Below are positions 45,854-55,358 of a DNA stretch of 64,000 nucleotides, in pieces (the stretch's first letter is position 1; each line of letters begins with the position of its first letter). The DNA is taken from positions 186,001-250,000 of the forward strand of contig NZ_JACHVC010000013.1 in assembly GCF_014230145.1 (NCBI RefSeq), in the 5' to 3' direction. The stretch is from Pelagicoccus albus. GTDB lineage: Bacteria; Verrucomicrobiota; Verrucomicrobiia; Opitutales; Opitutaceae. A model generated the notes under the pieces. It saw nothing but the letters and a program-made list of their open reading frames with translations, had not been told where the DNA came from and did no database searches. Made by a program: the position numbers and the translations under genes.

Positions 45854-47995
45854 ATGACCAAAAGAATACGACTAATCCTTCTGACAGCCGTTTTGGCCCT
45901 ATATTCCTACGCGACCGCCGAAGATGGCTACCGACTTTGGCTAAGATACGAACCCCTCGAAGATGCGGCTGATTACCTCCGCCAGATTGGTGACACCGAA
46001 GCCGGCGAAACAAATGAAACATCGGCACTTGCCGTAGAAGAGCTAAAGCTCGGCCTAGACGGATTACTGGGGACGAGCCGATCCTCCAAGGCTCCTAAAA
46101 TCTTACTCGGCACCCCCGAAAGCAACAAAGCCATCGCTAAGCTCGACCTTGACCTGTCTGATCTAGGCGAGGAAGGCTTCTGGGTCGCGGCCGCCGGAAC
46201 GAAAAAGAAAAAGCAGATCGTCATAACCGCCAACACCGATCAAGGCGTGCTGTATGGCGTATTCGCTTTTTTAAGACACCTTCAAACCGAGCAAGACCTT
46301 GACGGTCTAAACCTCAAGAGCACACCACGAATCGAGCATCGTTTGCTGAATCACTGGGACAACCTCACGCGGACTGTTGAACGCACCATGGCGGGGGCTT
46401 CCATATTCAATTGGTTCGACCTGCCCTACTATGTAGAGCCCTATTACCACGACTATGCTCGAGCCTGCGCCTCAATTGGAATCAACGGGACGGTGCTTAC
46501 GAATGTTAACTCCAACGCAACAATTCTCCGCCCACAGTACTTGGAGAAAGTAGCCGCTCTCGCCGACACCTTCCGTCCTTACGGTATCAAAGTTTACCTG
46601 ACCGCACGCTTTTCAGCCCCGATCGAAATCGGCGGCCTAGAAACGGCGGATCCCCTCGAACCAGAAGTTATAAAATGGTGGACCGACAAGATTAACGAAA
46701 TCTACGAATATGTACCGGACTTCGGTGGATTCCTCGTTAAGGCCAACTCGGAAGGCCAGCCGGGCCCGCAATCCTACCACCGCGACCATGCCGATGGAGC
46801 TAACCTTCTAGCCCGTGCCTTGGCTCCGCATCAGGGTATCGTAATGTGGCGTGCCTTCGTCTATGAGTTCGAAACTCAAGAAGATCGCCACAAGCAAGCC
46901 TACACCGAGTTCACCGGATTGGATGGCAAGTTTGAACCCAATGTTTTGATACAAACTAAAAATGGGGCCATAGACTTTATGCCTCGCGAGCCTTTCCATC
47001 CACTCTTTGGCTCGACCCCCGAAACCCCGCTGGCGCTTGAGTTGCAAATCGCTCAAGAATACACCGGCGGCGATATACATATGGTTTATCTCGCTCCCAT
47101 GTGGAAAGAAGCTTTATCGGCTGATACCTATGTTGAGGGGGTCGGATCCACTGTTGCAAAAGTGATAGATGGTTCAGTCTATGGGCATGAAACCTCCGCC
47201 ATCGCCGGAGTGGCAAATATTGGAAACGCTAGGAACTGGACCGGGCACCCAATGGCAGCGGCTAACTGGTACGCCTTCGGACGACTGGCCTGGGATTACG
47301 ATCTAAGCTCTGAACAGATAGCGGACGAGTGGACGCGAATGACTTTCGGCAACGAAAGTAGCACAGTCGAAACCATTGAATCGATGTTGCTAGCCTCCTA
47401 TGAAAACATGGTCAGCTACTCCATGCCTTTGGGACTTCATCATATCATGTATCCTGGACATCACTACGGCCCTGGACCATGGCACGATGAGGGGCGTCCT
47501 GACTGGACTTCTATATATTATCACCAGGCAAACGAAGACGGAATCGGCTTCGATCGTACCGAGACTGGATCCGACGCGCTTTCCCAATATGCTCCCGAAA
47601 TTATCGAACAATGGGGCTCGCCAAAAACGATACCCGAAAAGTTCCTGCTGTGGTTCCACCATGTAGATTGGGATTTCGAAATGAAAAGTGGCAATACCCT
47701 GTGGCAAGAGATTTGTCTGACCTATCAGGAGGGAGTCGATGGCGTATCGGAAATGATTGGACAGTGGGAAAGTCTCGAAGGCCGTATCGATGAGCAACGT
47801 TACGCTCGCGTCAGCGCCTTGCTCCACCGCCAACTCCAGGATGCGAAATTCTACAAGGACGCCTGCCTCGCCTACTTCCACACCTTTGCACAACGACCCT
47901 ACCCAGAAGGGGTCGAAGCCCCAGAGTATGATCTGGAGCACTACAAGTCTTTCGAGCTATATCATGTGCCAGGTGACCCGGGAGAACAGTGGTAG
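45854..47995 (+). CDS. aguA: Alpha-glucuronidase, GH67, with signal peptide
   Basis: A 713-residue glycoside hydrolase that removes 4-O-methyl-glucuronic acid from the ends of xylo-oligosaccharides. The signal peptide MTKRIRLILLTAVLALYSYATA directs export. The catalytic acid is the glutamate in VKANSEGQPGP, and the two base carboxylates are the aspartate in GAIDFMPREP and the glutamate 28 residues later in IAQEYTGG, with the spacing of characterised GH67 enzymes. The N-terminal domain and the C-terminal helical domain are complete (usual length about 680-730). Many GH67 enzymes are cytoplasmic, so export here matters for pathway layout. The symporter precedes it. Confidence 0.96.
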   Translation: MTKRIRLILLTAVLALYSYATAEDGYRLWLRYEPLEDAADYLRQIGDTEAGETNETSALAVEELKLGLDGLLGTSRSSKAPKILLGTPESNKAIAKLDLDLSDLGEEGFWVAAAGTKKKKQIVITANTDQGVLYGVFAFLRHLQTEQDLDGLNLKSTPRIEHRLLNHWDNLTRTVERTMAGASIFNWFDLPYYVEPYYHDYARACASIGINGTVLTNVNSNATILRPQYLEKVAALADTFRPYGIKVYLTARFSAPIEIGGLETADPLEPEVIKWWTDKINEIYEYVPDFGGFLVKANSEGQPGPQSYHRDHADGANLLARALAPHQGIVMWRAFVYEFETQEDRHKQAYTEFTGLDGKFEPNVLIQTKNGAIDFMPREPFHPLFGSTPETPLALELQIAQEYTGGDIHMVYLAPMWKEALSADTYVEGVGSTVAKVIDGSVYGHETSAIAGVANIGNARNWTGHPMAAANWYAFGRLAWDYDLSSEQIADEWTRMTFGNESSTVETIESMLLASYENMVSYSMPLGLHHIMYPGHHYGPGPWHDEGRPDWTSIYYHQANEDGIGFDRTETGSDALSQYAPEIIEQWGSPKTIPEKFLLWFHHVDWDFEMKSGNTLWQEICLTYQEGVDGVSEMIGQWESLEGRIDEQRYARVSALLHRQLQDAKFYKDACLAYFHTFAQRPYPEGVEAPEYDLEHYKSFELYHVPGDPGEQW

Positions 47996-48023
47996 CGGTA
48001 AAGCCGGAAATATAAATTGTGTT

Positions 48024-48046
48024 TCTGGCGTCCATAAATCGCCAGA
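48024..48046 (+). terminator. Possible terminator after alpha-glucuronidase
   Basis: A perfect 7-bp stem TCTGGCG/CGCCAGA (48024-48030, 48040-48046) with a 9-base loop lies 28 bp after the stop codon. The tail is TTACATTTTTG, so the T-run is interrupted and termination would be weak. Confidence 0.5.
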
Positions 48047-48216
48047 TTACATTTTTGTTATGTAAGCCAGTTTTGGCAAATTGACCTTGCAGAGAAGGGG
48101 CAGAAATTATCTGCCTAGTTCGACGGAATCGCGAAATTATGTGTAACCCATAGGAATTCGTTGGGTAAGCTAGTTCGTAATTCTGACATTGGACTGCTAA
48201 TTCCTCCCCTTCCCTT

Positions 48217-49752
48217 GTGAATACCCGATTTCTCTCCCTTATCGTTACCTTGTATTCGCTTGCATTGCTCTCACCTTTATCGGCTCAGAGAGAAAACGAT
48301 GCGAACGTCTCGAACCTTTCGCTGCGATCGGCTATCGACAAGGCTCTCGCCCAGAACTTGGGCCTGCGTATCCAATCATTGGATCCGGAAATTGCCGATG
48401 AGGCGGTCATTGGCCAAGAGGCTGCTTTCGACCCCACCATCTACTCTCGAGCTAATTTAAGCCAGAGCGACCTGGATTGGCAGGACTCGGACGGAAATCA
48501 GCGTCAAACGACATCCGACTCTCGCTCCTATTCTCTCGGCGTCACGAAGCGCGTGACCACCGGCGGCCAATTAACGGCGAGTGCTAGCCAATCCCGCAGC
48601 GACGGCTCGAGCTTTAACTCAGAACTTGGACAGCTCGTAGGAGGAGCGCTCAGCGAGCGAGCTTCCCTCTCACTGGAGTTTACCCAACCCTTACTCAGAG
48701 ATTTTGGCAGAAAGGTTAACCTTGCCCCGCTACGAAGGGCGGAATCGCAAGCTCGTGTCGCCGACCTGCAGACCCGCAACGCCGTATTCGACCTACTTCA
48801 GGAAATCGAGGTCTACTACTGGCGCCTATCCGATGCCTATCAAAGACTCGAACTGAGCAAGTCCAACTTAGAGCTCTCCCAAAAGCAGTTAGAAGAAGCC
48901 GAAGAACGCGAAAAACTGGGCTTGTCCACCAGTTTGGAACGACTGCAGGCGGAAGCCAACCTGGCTCAACGCCAGGAGCAGATTATTCGAGCAGAGCAAT
49001 CGATTCGGGGAGCCAGCGACGATCTTCTATCTGCGATGGGCTCACTCGACGATCAAGTGGCCCTAGAACCCAACTTTGTCGTGAACGGACTGCCCGAATC
49101 CACAACGGATATCCCGGAATTTTCCGCAGTCCTAGATACCGCCTTTGAGAGAAACTTCGCTAGCGATATTCAAGAGGAAGTCCTCGAACAGTTGGAACAA
49201 TCGAAGATCTTGGCGAAGAACGAGCAACGCCCTCAAGTCGACTTGAGCCTCTCTAGCTCCTACAATGGATTGTCGCCCATCAGCGGGACGGACGCATTCG
49301 ACGAAGCCTTCGACCGGAGGGGTGACGACTGGGGTCTTGGACTCAGTTTCAGCCTTCCATGGGGAAGACGGAGCGCAAAGTCCTCACTCCGCCAAACACT
49401 CTACCAAATCGATCAAGCCGAGCTGCGCTTGGCTGAAATTAAACAGGACCTGCTACGCTCGGTCCGTGCCGCGTGGAGAAACCTGGATACAGCTCGCCAA
49501 CAGTTGAACGCTGCGAAACTGGTCGTCGCCCTGCAAGAGGCTACCTACGAGCAAGAGCGCTCCAAATACGAAGAAGGCCTCTCCACTTTCCGCACCTTGC
49601 TGGAGAGCCAACGCGATTTGGATGTGGCGAAACAGAGCCTGCTAGACGCTCAGCTTTCTATGATCGAATCTGAAATCAACCTATCCCGCGTCGAAGGTAC
49701 CCTTTTGGAAAGACACGGTATCGAATGGAACGATACACTTCCACGCCCCTGA
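48217..49752 (+). CDS. TolC-family outer-membrane efflux protein
   Basis: A 511-residue outer-membrane channel component. The signal peptide MNTRFLSLIVTLYSLALLSPLSAQ precedes two OEP (outer membrane efflux) repeats with long heptad helices, such as LRIQSLDPEIADEA, EEAEEREKLGLSTSLERLQAEANLA and VAWRNLDTARQQLNAAK-like VRAAWRNLDTARQQL. The start is GTG at 48217. It opens a five-gene plus-strand run with adaptor, ATPase and two permeases, so it should form the exit duct of a MacAB-TolC-type tripartite pump. Confidence 0.93.
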   Translation: MNTRFLSLIVTLYSLALLSPLSAQRENDANVSNLSLRSAIDKALAQNLGLRIQSLDPEIADEAVIGQEAAFDPTIYSRANLSQSDLDWQDSDGNQRQTTSDSRSYSLGVTKRVTTGGQLTASASQSRSDGSSFNSELGQLVGGALSERASLSLEFTQPLLRDFGRKVNLAPLRRAESQARVADLQTRNAVFDLLQEIEVYYWRLSDAYQRLELSKSNLELSQKQLEEAEEREKLGLSTSLERLQAEANLAQRQEQIIRAEQSIRGASDDLLSAMGSLDDQVALEPNFVVNGLPESTTDIPEFSAVLDTAFERNFASDIQEEVLEQLEQSKILAKNEQRPQVDLSLSSSYNGLSPISGTDAFDEAFDRRGDDWGLGLSFSLPWGRRSAKSSLRQTLYQIDQAELRLAEIKQDLLRSVRAAWRNLDTARQQLNAAKLVVALQEATYEQERSKYEEGLSTFRTLLESQRDLDVAKQSLLDAQLSMIESEINLSRVEGTLLERHGIEWNDTLPRP

Positions 49753-49801
49753 TTTCCCTCCCATCCACCCCCACTCTCCAAGTTCCACACCCATCCCTTA
49801 A

Positions 49802-51136
49802 ATGAAAAAACGCTACTGGATAACTGGCATTCTAATTGTCGTCGGCGGACTTGCGTTCGTCAGCCGCATGAACAAAGGCGAAGAAATCACGGAGGTAACC
49901 GTTGGCAAAGTCTCCAAGGGCGACATCACCAGCATCGTCACCGCGACCGGCAAAGTTTATCCCGAAGTCGAAGTTAGCATCTCCTCAGAAGTCGCCGGTG
50001 AGATCATCGAACTTGGAGTCAAAGACGGACAAAAGGTCGAGAAGGGGGATCTGCTAGTAAGCGTCAACCCGGACCGTCTTGAAGCGCAAGTGCTCCAGCA
50101 GGAGGCCGCCTTACGGGCCAGTAAGTCCAACGCTTCCGAAGCAAAAGCTCGGCTCCTGCAAACCGAGCTCGACCTGAAGCGTTTGAAAAGCCTTTTCGAG
50201 AAAGGCTTCGCCACCCAAGAGCAAGTCGACGAGGGCGAGACCAATCTAGAAATCGCTCGGGCATCCTACCAGGCCACCCTCTCGCGCATCGAACAGCAGG
50301 AGATGCAGCTCAAGGAAGCAAACGACTCTCTCGCCAAAGCGACCAGCTACTCTCCGATTAGTGGCACGATCACCTCCCTGAGTTCCGAACTTGGCGACCG
50401 CGTGGTTGGAACTGGCCAGTTTGAAGGAACCGAGATCATGACGGTGGCCGACCTCTCCCAGATGGAAATTCAAGTGGATGTTTCCGAGTCTGACATCGTT
50501 CAGGTCAAGATTGGCGACACCGCCACCATCGAAATTGACGCTCTCCCCGATCAGGAATTCAAGGGCGAGGTTTCGGCCATTGCGAATTCCGCAACCGGCG
50601 GTGAAAATTCAAGCGACCAGCTGACTACCTTTCAGGTCAAAGTCCGCCTGATTGATCCAACCGATCAGATCCGTCCGGGCATGACTGCCACCGCAGACAT
50701 AAAAACCGAAACGGTTACCGACGTACTCAAAATCCCCTTACAGGCAGTTACAGTGCGATCAAAGGCGGAAGTTGCCAAACAATTGGGAGAAGGCGGATCT
50801 GAGGAGGAAGGCGAAAGACCATCAGGACAAGGTCATCCAAATGGAAGCGGTTCCGGAGGCGGACCTGGTGGTCCACCGTCCGGAGCTGGAGGATTTGGCA
50901 AGAAAGACAATCTGGAACGAATCGTATTCGTATTCGAAAACGACAAAGTCAGTCTCGTCCGCGTAAAGACTGGATTGGCTGACAACCGGTCGATTGAAAT
51001 CCAATCGGGACTGGAAGAAGGACAGCAAATCGTGACCGGCGGCTACCGTGTGCTCACCCGTGAGCTCGAACACGGCAAGACCGTCAAAATCGCAGAAAAC
51101 AAAGCCGGCGGCAATTTCCAGCGCCCGAACAAGTGA
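49802..51136 (+). CDS. MacA/HlyD-type periplasmic adaptor
   Basis: A 444-residue membrane-fusion protein. One N-terminal membrane segment ([16 protein letters not shown]) is followed by a barrel-sandwich lipoyl half ([22 protein letters not shown]), a coiled-coil hairpin at about 90-180 and the second half [20 protein letters not shown] beta-barrel domain comes next. Near residue 330-370 sits a low-complexity linker rich in Gly, Pro and Glu ([20 protein letters not shown]) that separates the barrel from a C-terminal membrane-proximal domain. It links TolC to the inner-membrane ABC transporter. Its stop overlaps the ATPase start as GTGA. Confidence 0.93.
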   Translation: MKKRYWITGILIVVGGLAFVSRMNKGEEITEVTVGKVSKGDITSIVTATGKVYPEVEVSISSEVAGEIIELGVKDGQKVEKGDLLVSVNPDRLEAQVLQQEAALRASKSNASEAKARLLQTELDLKRLKSLFEKGFATQEQVDEGETNLEIARASYQATLSRIEQQEMQLKEANDSLAKATSYSPISGTITSLSSELGDRVVGTGQFEGTEIMTVADLSQMEIQVDVSESDIVQVKIGDTATIEIDALPDQEFKGEVSAIANSATGGENSSDQLTTFQVKVRLIDPTDQIRPGMTATADIKTETVTDVLKIPLQAVTVRSKAEVAKQLGEGGSEEEGERPSGQGHPNGSGSGGGPGGPPSGAGGFGKKDNLERIVFVFENDKVSLVRVKTGLADNRSIEIQSGLEEGQQIVTGGYRVLTRELEHGKTVKIAENKAGGNFQRPNK

Positions 51137-51825
51137 GCGAAACCATAATCCAGATCACTGGGGTCAAGAAAATCTATGACCTCGGCAAGGCCAAGGTTCA
51201 CGCTCTCGACGGAGTGGACCTGAGGATCCACGAAAACGATTACGTGGCGATCATGGGTCCATCCGGAAGCGGCAAGTCGACCTTGATGAACATGCTCGGT
51301 TGTTTGGATACACCCTCGGAGGGGCAATACTTCTTTGGCGGTGAGGACGTGGCTAAGATGAACGACAACGCCTTGGCAGACATTCGAAATCGCCGAATCG
51401 GATTCGTATTCCAAAGCTTCAACCTACTGCCGCGCGCTACCATTCTGCGAAACGTCGAGCTACCGCTTGTCTACGCTGGGATCCCCAAACGGATCCGAGC
51501 CGAGCGCGCTCAAGCAGCCTTGGAGCAAGTTGGCCTCGGCAATCGCGTGAGTCACCGTCCAAACGAACTTTCGGGAGGCCAACGTCAGCGTGTCGCTATC
51601 GCTAGAGCGCTCGTTACGGAACCTTCCATCATCCTTGCCGACGAACCGACCGGAAATCTCGATTCGAAAACCGGCAACGAGATCATGGATCTCTTTGAAG
51701 GTCTCTACTCGAAGGGCAATACCATCATTCTCGTAACTCACGAAGAAGACATCGCTCAACACGCTCGCCGACTCGTTCGCTTGCGAGATGGTGTGGTCGA
51801 AAGCGACGTCGTCACCCCACGTTAA
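51133..51825 (+). CDS. ABC transporter ATP-binding protein (MacB/LolD type)
   Basis: A 230-residue ATPase domain with Walker [11 protein letters not shown]-loop [20 protein letters not shown], the ABC signature [15 protein letters not shown], Walker [15 protein letters not shown] and the H-loop [11 protein letters not shown]. The [14 protein letters not shown] pattern is typical of the lipoprotein-release/macrolide-export class. The start is the GTG at 51133, overlapping the adaptor stop by 4 bp, so translation is probably coupled. In E. coli MacB the ATPase and permease are fused; here they are separate genes. Confidence 0.96.
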   Translation: MSETIIQITGVKKIYDLGKAKVHALDGVDLRIHENDYVAIMGPSGSGKSTLMNMLGCLDTPSEGQYFFGGEDVAKMNDNALADIRNRRIGFVFQSFNLLPRATILRNVELPLVYAGIPKRIRAERAQAALEQVGLGNRVSHRPNELSGGQRQRVAIARALVTEPSIILADEPTGNLDSKTGNEIMDLFEGLYSKGNTIILVTHEEDIAQHARRLVRLRDGVVESDVVTPR

Positions 51826-51838
51826 CCCCCGAGACCCT

Positions 51839-53125
51839 GTGGCACGTTCCCCCATCAGACGCCTTACCAACGACCTCGAGGAATCCGCTCGCATCGCGGG
51901 CGAACAACTTCGGGAGCACAAAGTTCGCTCCCTTCTGACCGCGCTGGGCGTAATCATCGGAGTCTGGGCTGTCATACTAATCGGCGTGGGTATCAATGGC
52001 CTGGATACCGGTTTTAAGAACAGCCTGAGCATGCTGGGGGACGATCATTTCTACATCGAGAAATTCCCCTGGAGAGATGTTGGCGATGATTGGCGAACCT
52101 ATATTCGTCGCCCCAATTTCGAGTCCCGCTACGCAGACGAACTTAACGAAATCATTAACGAAACACCTGACAGCGGACTCATGCTTGCGGTCCCTACAGT
52201 CAATTTCAGGCGAGGCATTTCCCAAGGCGATTTTTCGACCAACAGTATTCAATTCACTGCTACAACCGCGGATTTTGGCTTGGTCAATACTGCAGATATA
52301 GCGGAAGGACGTTTTTTCACCGCAACCGAAGCTTCAAGCGGTCAAAACGTCGTAATCCTGGGATCTGGGGTTTTGGACGCCCTCTTTCCGGGAGAGGACG
52401 CAGCGGGTGTTCTCGGTAAGCGGGTAAAAATCGCCCGCATCAATTTCACCGTGATCGGTGTTTTGGAAAAACAAGGGGCCTTCCTTGGACTGCAGAGCTT
52501 CGATAACCAGGCCATCATTCCGCTGGGAACCGCTCGTAAATTCTTCGTAGGCGGACGTCGATGGAATGGTACCTCTATCCGCGTGGTGAAGTATCCAGAA
52601 ACTGAACGCGAGGTAGCTCGCGATGAAATCATCGGAGCCATGCGGCGTGTACGCGGGCTTTTGCCGGGAGAAGATAACGACTTTGAAGTAAACGCCTCGG
52701 ATGCGGTAGAAAATACCATCGGCCCCGTCAAAGCCGGGATCGCGGTGGCAGGTTTCGTAATCACGGGACTCGCCCTCTTCGTCGGAGCCATCGGGATCAT
52801 GAACATCACTTTCGTGAGCGTTAAGGAGCGAACCAAGGAAATAGGAACGAGAAGAGCTATCGGCGCCCGGCGCAGCTCCATTCTTACTCAATTCCTATTC
52901 GAGGCTGTTTCGATCTGCTTGTTGGGCGGGATGATAGGGCTCTTCCTCGCCTTCGTATCCAAGCAGGTGTTAGACAACTTCGCTCCCAATTTTCCGGCCA
53001 GCTTCTCTATCAACCTAATGATCTTGGCGGTTTCACTTTCCGTGACGACTGGGATCCTTTCTGGTTTTATCCCAGCCTTGATGGCTTCGAAGCTCGAACC
53101 TGCCAACGCTCTCCGCCATGAGTAG
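51839..53125 (+). CDS. MacB/FtsX-type ABC permease (first copy)
   Basis: A 428-residue permease with the MacB topology: one N-terminal membrane helix (LLTALGVIIGVWAVILIGVG), a large periplasmic MacB_PCD domain, and three C-terminal helices in an FtsX domain (GFVITGLALFVGAIGIMNITFVSVKERTKEIGTRRAIGA). I prefer the GTG at 51839, 13 bp after the ATPase; an ATG at 51788 in the same frame would overlap that gene by 38 bp. It should pair with the second permease to form a heterodimer on the shared ATPase. Confidence 0.92.
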   Translation: MARSPIRRLTNDLEESARIAGEQLREHKVRSLLTALGVIIGVWAVILIGVGINGLDTGFKNSLSMLGDDHFYIEKFPWRDVGDDWRTYIRRPNFESRYADELNEIINETPDSGLMLAVPTVNFRRGISQGDFSTNSIQFTATTADFGLVNTADIAEGRFFTATEASSGQNVVILGSGVLDALFPGEDAAGVLGKRVKIARINFTVIGVLEKQGAFLGLQSFDNQAIIPLGTARKFFVGGRRWNGTSIRVVKYPETEREVARDEIIGAMRRVRGLLPGEDNDFEVNASDAVENTIGPVKAGIAVAGFVITGLALFVGAIGIMNITFVSVKERTKEIGTRRAIGARRSSILTQFLFEAVSICLLGGMIGLFLAFVSKQVLDNFAPNFPASFSINLMILAVSLSVTTGILSGFIPALMASKLEPANALRHE

Positions 53126-54377
53126 GAAGTCGAAGCCAAAAACCATGCTGCTCTCGGACCTAATCGAGCAGTCTTTTTCCTCTCTCGGGGCCAATTTCCT
53201 ACGCTCTTTCCTGACCATCCTCGGCGTGTCCATTGGCGTCTTTTCGGTAGTCGGGGTTATGACTGCGCTTTCCGCGGTCAGGCATAGCATCGATACGAGC
53301 CTAAACGTTTTTGGAGCCGACGTTCTTCAGGTTACCAGAGATCCAGCCATCCAGCTAACTCCGGGCCCTCGTCACCGTAATCGTGGCCGCCAGCCCATTT
53401 CTCCTCGCCAGGCAGAAACCTTCAAGCAGGAGATGGACGCCCTCGGCATCCCGACTACATTGACCGCGAGCGACAGCAACGAGCGGGCAAGTTACGGCAC
53501 AAACAAAACGCAACCGCGTATCCGGATTGTTGGCACTAATGAAAACTATCTCATCACCAACAAGTACGAACTCGATTTCGGACGTAACCTAACTCCCGCC
53601 GACATCGAGTTTAACCGCCCTGTGGTCGTCATAGGTCGTGAGATGCTGGAGGAGCTTTTTGTCAACGAGGACCCCATCGAAAAGCAGATCAACATGGATG
53701 GGCAAAAGTACATCGTAGTTGGTGTGCTTCAGGAACGCGGAGAAATTTTTGGGCAGTCCATGGACAACATCGCCCTTATCCCGCATTCCAAATTCGTCGA
53801 AAATAACTGGCACCGCCGCCGTTCGATGGAAATCGCGGTACAGGCGGACTCGGTCGGTTCACTGGAGGATGTGGAGGACATCGTCATTGGCGGCATGCGC
53901 AGAGCACGCGAGCTTCAACCCGAGGACGAAAACGATTTTGAAATAACTTCCAATGAAGCCCTTCAGGCCGCCTTCGCGGAAATTGCCGTTATCGTGGGAA
54001 TTGGCGGGCTCTTAATTAGCGGTATCGCCCTGGTGTGCGCAGGCATCGGTATTATGAATATCATGCTGGTGAGCGTTACCGAGCGGACACGAGAAATCGG
54101 AGTAAGAAAAGCCTTGGGAGCTCGCAAGCGGAGCATCCTCTCCCAGTTTTTGCTGGAAGCGATTTTCCTATCCGAAGTGGGTGCCGCGATCGGGATCTTT
54201 ATTGGGATCACGGTCGGTAACATCATAGCGACTCAATTCAACGCCACCATGATCATCCCGTGGTTTTGGATCGGGGCCGCGGTCGGGATTTGTTCGCTGA
54301 TCGGCATCGGATTCGGATTCCTGCCGGCTCTGCGAGCTTCCAATCTACACCCAGTCGAAGCGCTCCGCCACGAGTAG
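53118..54377 (+). CDS. MacB/FtsX-type ABC permease (second copy)
   Basis: A 419-residue paralogue of the preceding permease, with the same order: N-terminal helix (FLRSFLTILGVSIGVFSVVGVM), MacB_PCD domain with EMLEELFVNEDPIEKQIN, and FtsX domain (GIALVCAGIGIMNIMLVSVTERTREIGVRKALGARKRSIL). Its ATG overlaps the first permease by 8 bp, so the pair is translationally coupled. Substrate is unknown; MacB-type pumps move peptides, lipoproteins or macrolides outward. It converges on the Sco gene 10 bp away. Confidence 0.93.
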   Translation: MSRKSKPKTMLLSDLIEQSFSSLGANFLRSFLTILGVSIGVFSVVGVMTALSAVRHSIDTSLNVFGADVLQVTRDPAIQLTPGPRHRNRGRQPISPRQAETFKQEMDALGIPTTLTASDSNERASYGTNKTQPRIRIVGTNENYLITNKYELDFGRNLTPADIEFNRPVVVIGREMLEELFVNEDPIEKQINMDGQKYIVVGVLQERGEIFGQSMDNIALIPHSKFVENNWHRRRSMEIAVQADSVGSLEDVEDIVIGGMRRARELQPEDENDFEITSNEALQAAFAEIAVIVGIGGLLISGIALVCAGIGIMNIMLVSVTERTREIGVRKALGARKRSILSQFLLEAIFLSEVGAAIGIFIGITVGNIIATQFNATMIIPWFWIGAAVGICSLIGIGFGFLPALRASNLHPVEALRHE

Positions 54378-54387
54378 CCTGTTGTTT

Positions 54388-55323
54388 CTAGAGAGCCTTC
54401 GCAGCTTCAAGGAAGGCAGCCGGTTCCCAAGTCTTCTTCGTGGAACGCATGACGATCTTGCGATCTCCATCTACTAAAACGGTCGCGAGACTATGTATAA
54501 TATCGTCGTCTGCTTCAATACGCGTGAGGGCCATGGTCTTGATGAGCTGACGTACCGCCTCTCTTTCGCCTGTGACGAATTTGAAGTTTTTTCCGTCGAT
54601 GCCATAGGCGTCAGCGTAGGCTCTAAGAACACCCGGGCTATCGTATTGCGGATCCAGGGAAACGGAGATGAATTCCAGCTTTTCGAGTCCCGCATCCGCT
54701 GCCATCTTCTGCAGAGAAGCCATTTTGGAAGTAGAGAGCGGGCACATTTCTCCGTCCGTGCATCTAGTAAAAATGAAATTAAGCATAAAGGGCTTACCTT
54801 CGTACTGAGCAGGAGTCACTGTATTCCCGTACTGGTCCAGCAAGGCGAATTCAGGAAACGTATCCCCCTCCGCAAGATAGTAGCCGCTGGCGAGCTTCTC
54901 TGCCTCCTTAGCAAGTCGCTCGTTCACCTTACGCATTTCGGAGGCCGCTTTGTCATCGATTTTCCAGATTTTGATGAGTCGGAATCCACCGTCTTCATCT
55001 CGGATCATGCGGGCCCGTATCTGGTCGCCTTCCTTGAAGACCTGCACATCTCCGGGGCCGACCCTGAACACCATAGTCATTGGTGGCATGAAATCAGGAA
55101 TCTCTTCGTGGGCGACCGTAAGTGTTAACCCCTCTTCATCGACAGCCTGAATTACTCCTAATAGAGCGTGGCCTTCCTCATTTTCATCTTCTTGACTTTC
55201 GTTTTTTTGAGCGCATCCCAGAAGCCCAGCCGTGGCGACGGCCACGAGTAGCATTCGTCCGAGAGAGCTACTCGTAAGCTGTTTGAAACAAAAAAGCGAG
55301 GGTATGAATTTTACCTGAATCAT
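54388..55323 (-). CDS. Sco1/SenC-family copper protein with CusF-like domain
   Basis: A 311-residue lipoprotein (lipobox LLGC, Cys37) built of two copper-related parts. Residues about 52-125 form a CusF-like domain (LLGVIQAVDEEGLTLTV and FMPPMTMVFRV, with a Met pair). Residues 150-311 form the Sco1/SenC thioredoxin-fold domain with C188 and C194 (FTRCTDGEMCPLS) and H277 (DIIHSLA). The cysteine pair is spaced Cx5C where classical Sco has Cx3C; related bacterial Sco proteins also show this variant. It likely delivers copper to cytochrome oxidase CuA and is divergent from ctaA by 35 bp. Confidence 0.9.
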   Translation of the reverse strand: MIQVKFIPSLFCFKQLTSSSLGRMLLVAVATAGLLGCAQKNESQEDENEEGHALLGVIQAVDEEGLTLTVAHEEIPDFMPPMTMVFRVGPGDVQVFKEGDQIRARMIRDEDGGFRLIKIWKIDDKAASEMRKVNERLAKEAEKLASGYYLAEGDTFPEFALLDQYGNTVTPAQYEGKPFMLNFIFTRCTDGEMCPLSTSKMASLQKMAADAGLEKLEFISVSLDPQYDSPGVLRAYADAYGIDGKNFKFVTGEREAVRQLIKTMALTRIEADDDIIHSLATVLVDGDRKIVMRSTKKTWEPAAFLEAAKAL

Positions 55324-55358
55324 AGTACTCCGTTTTAATTAAGCCACGTCTAATAGAG

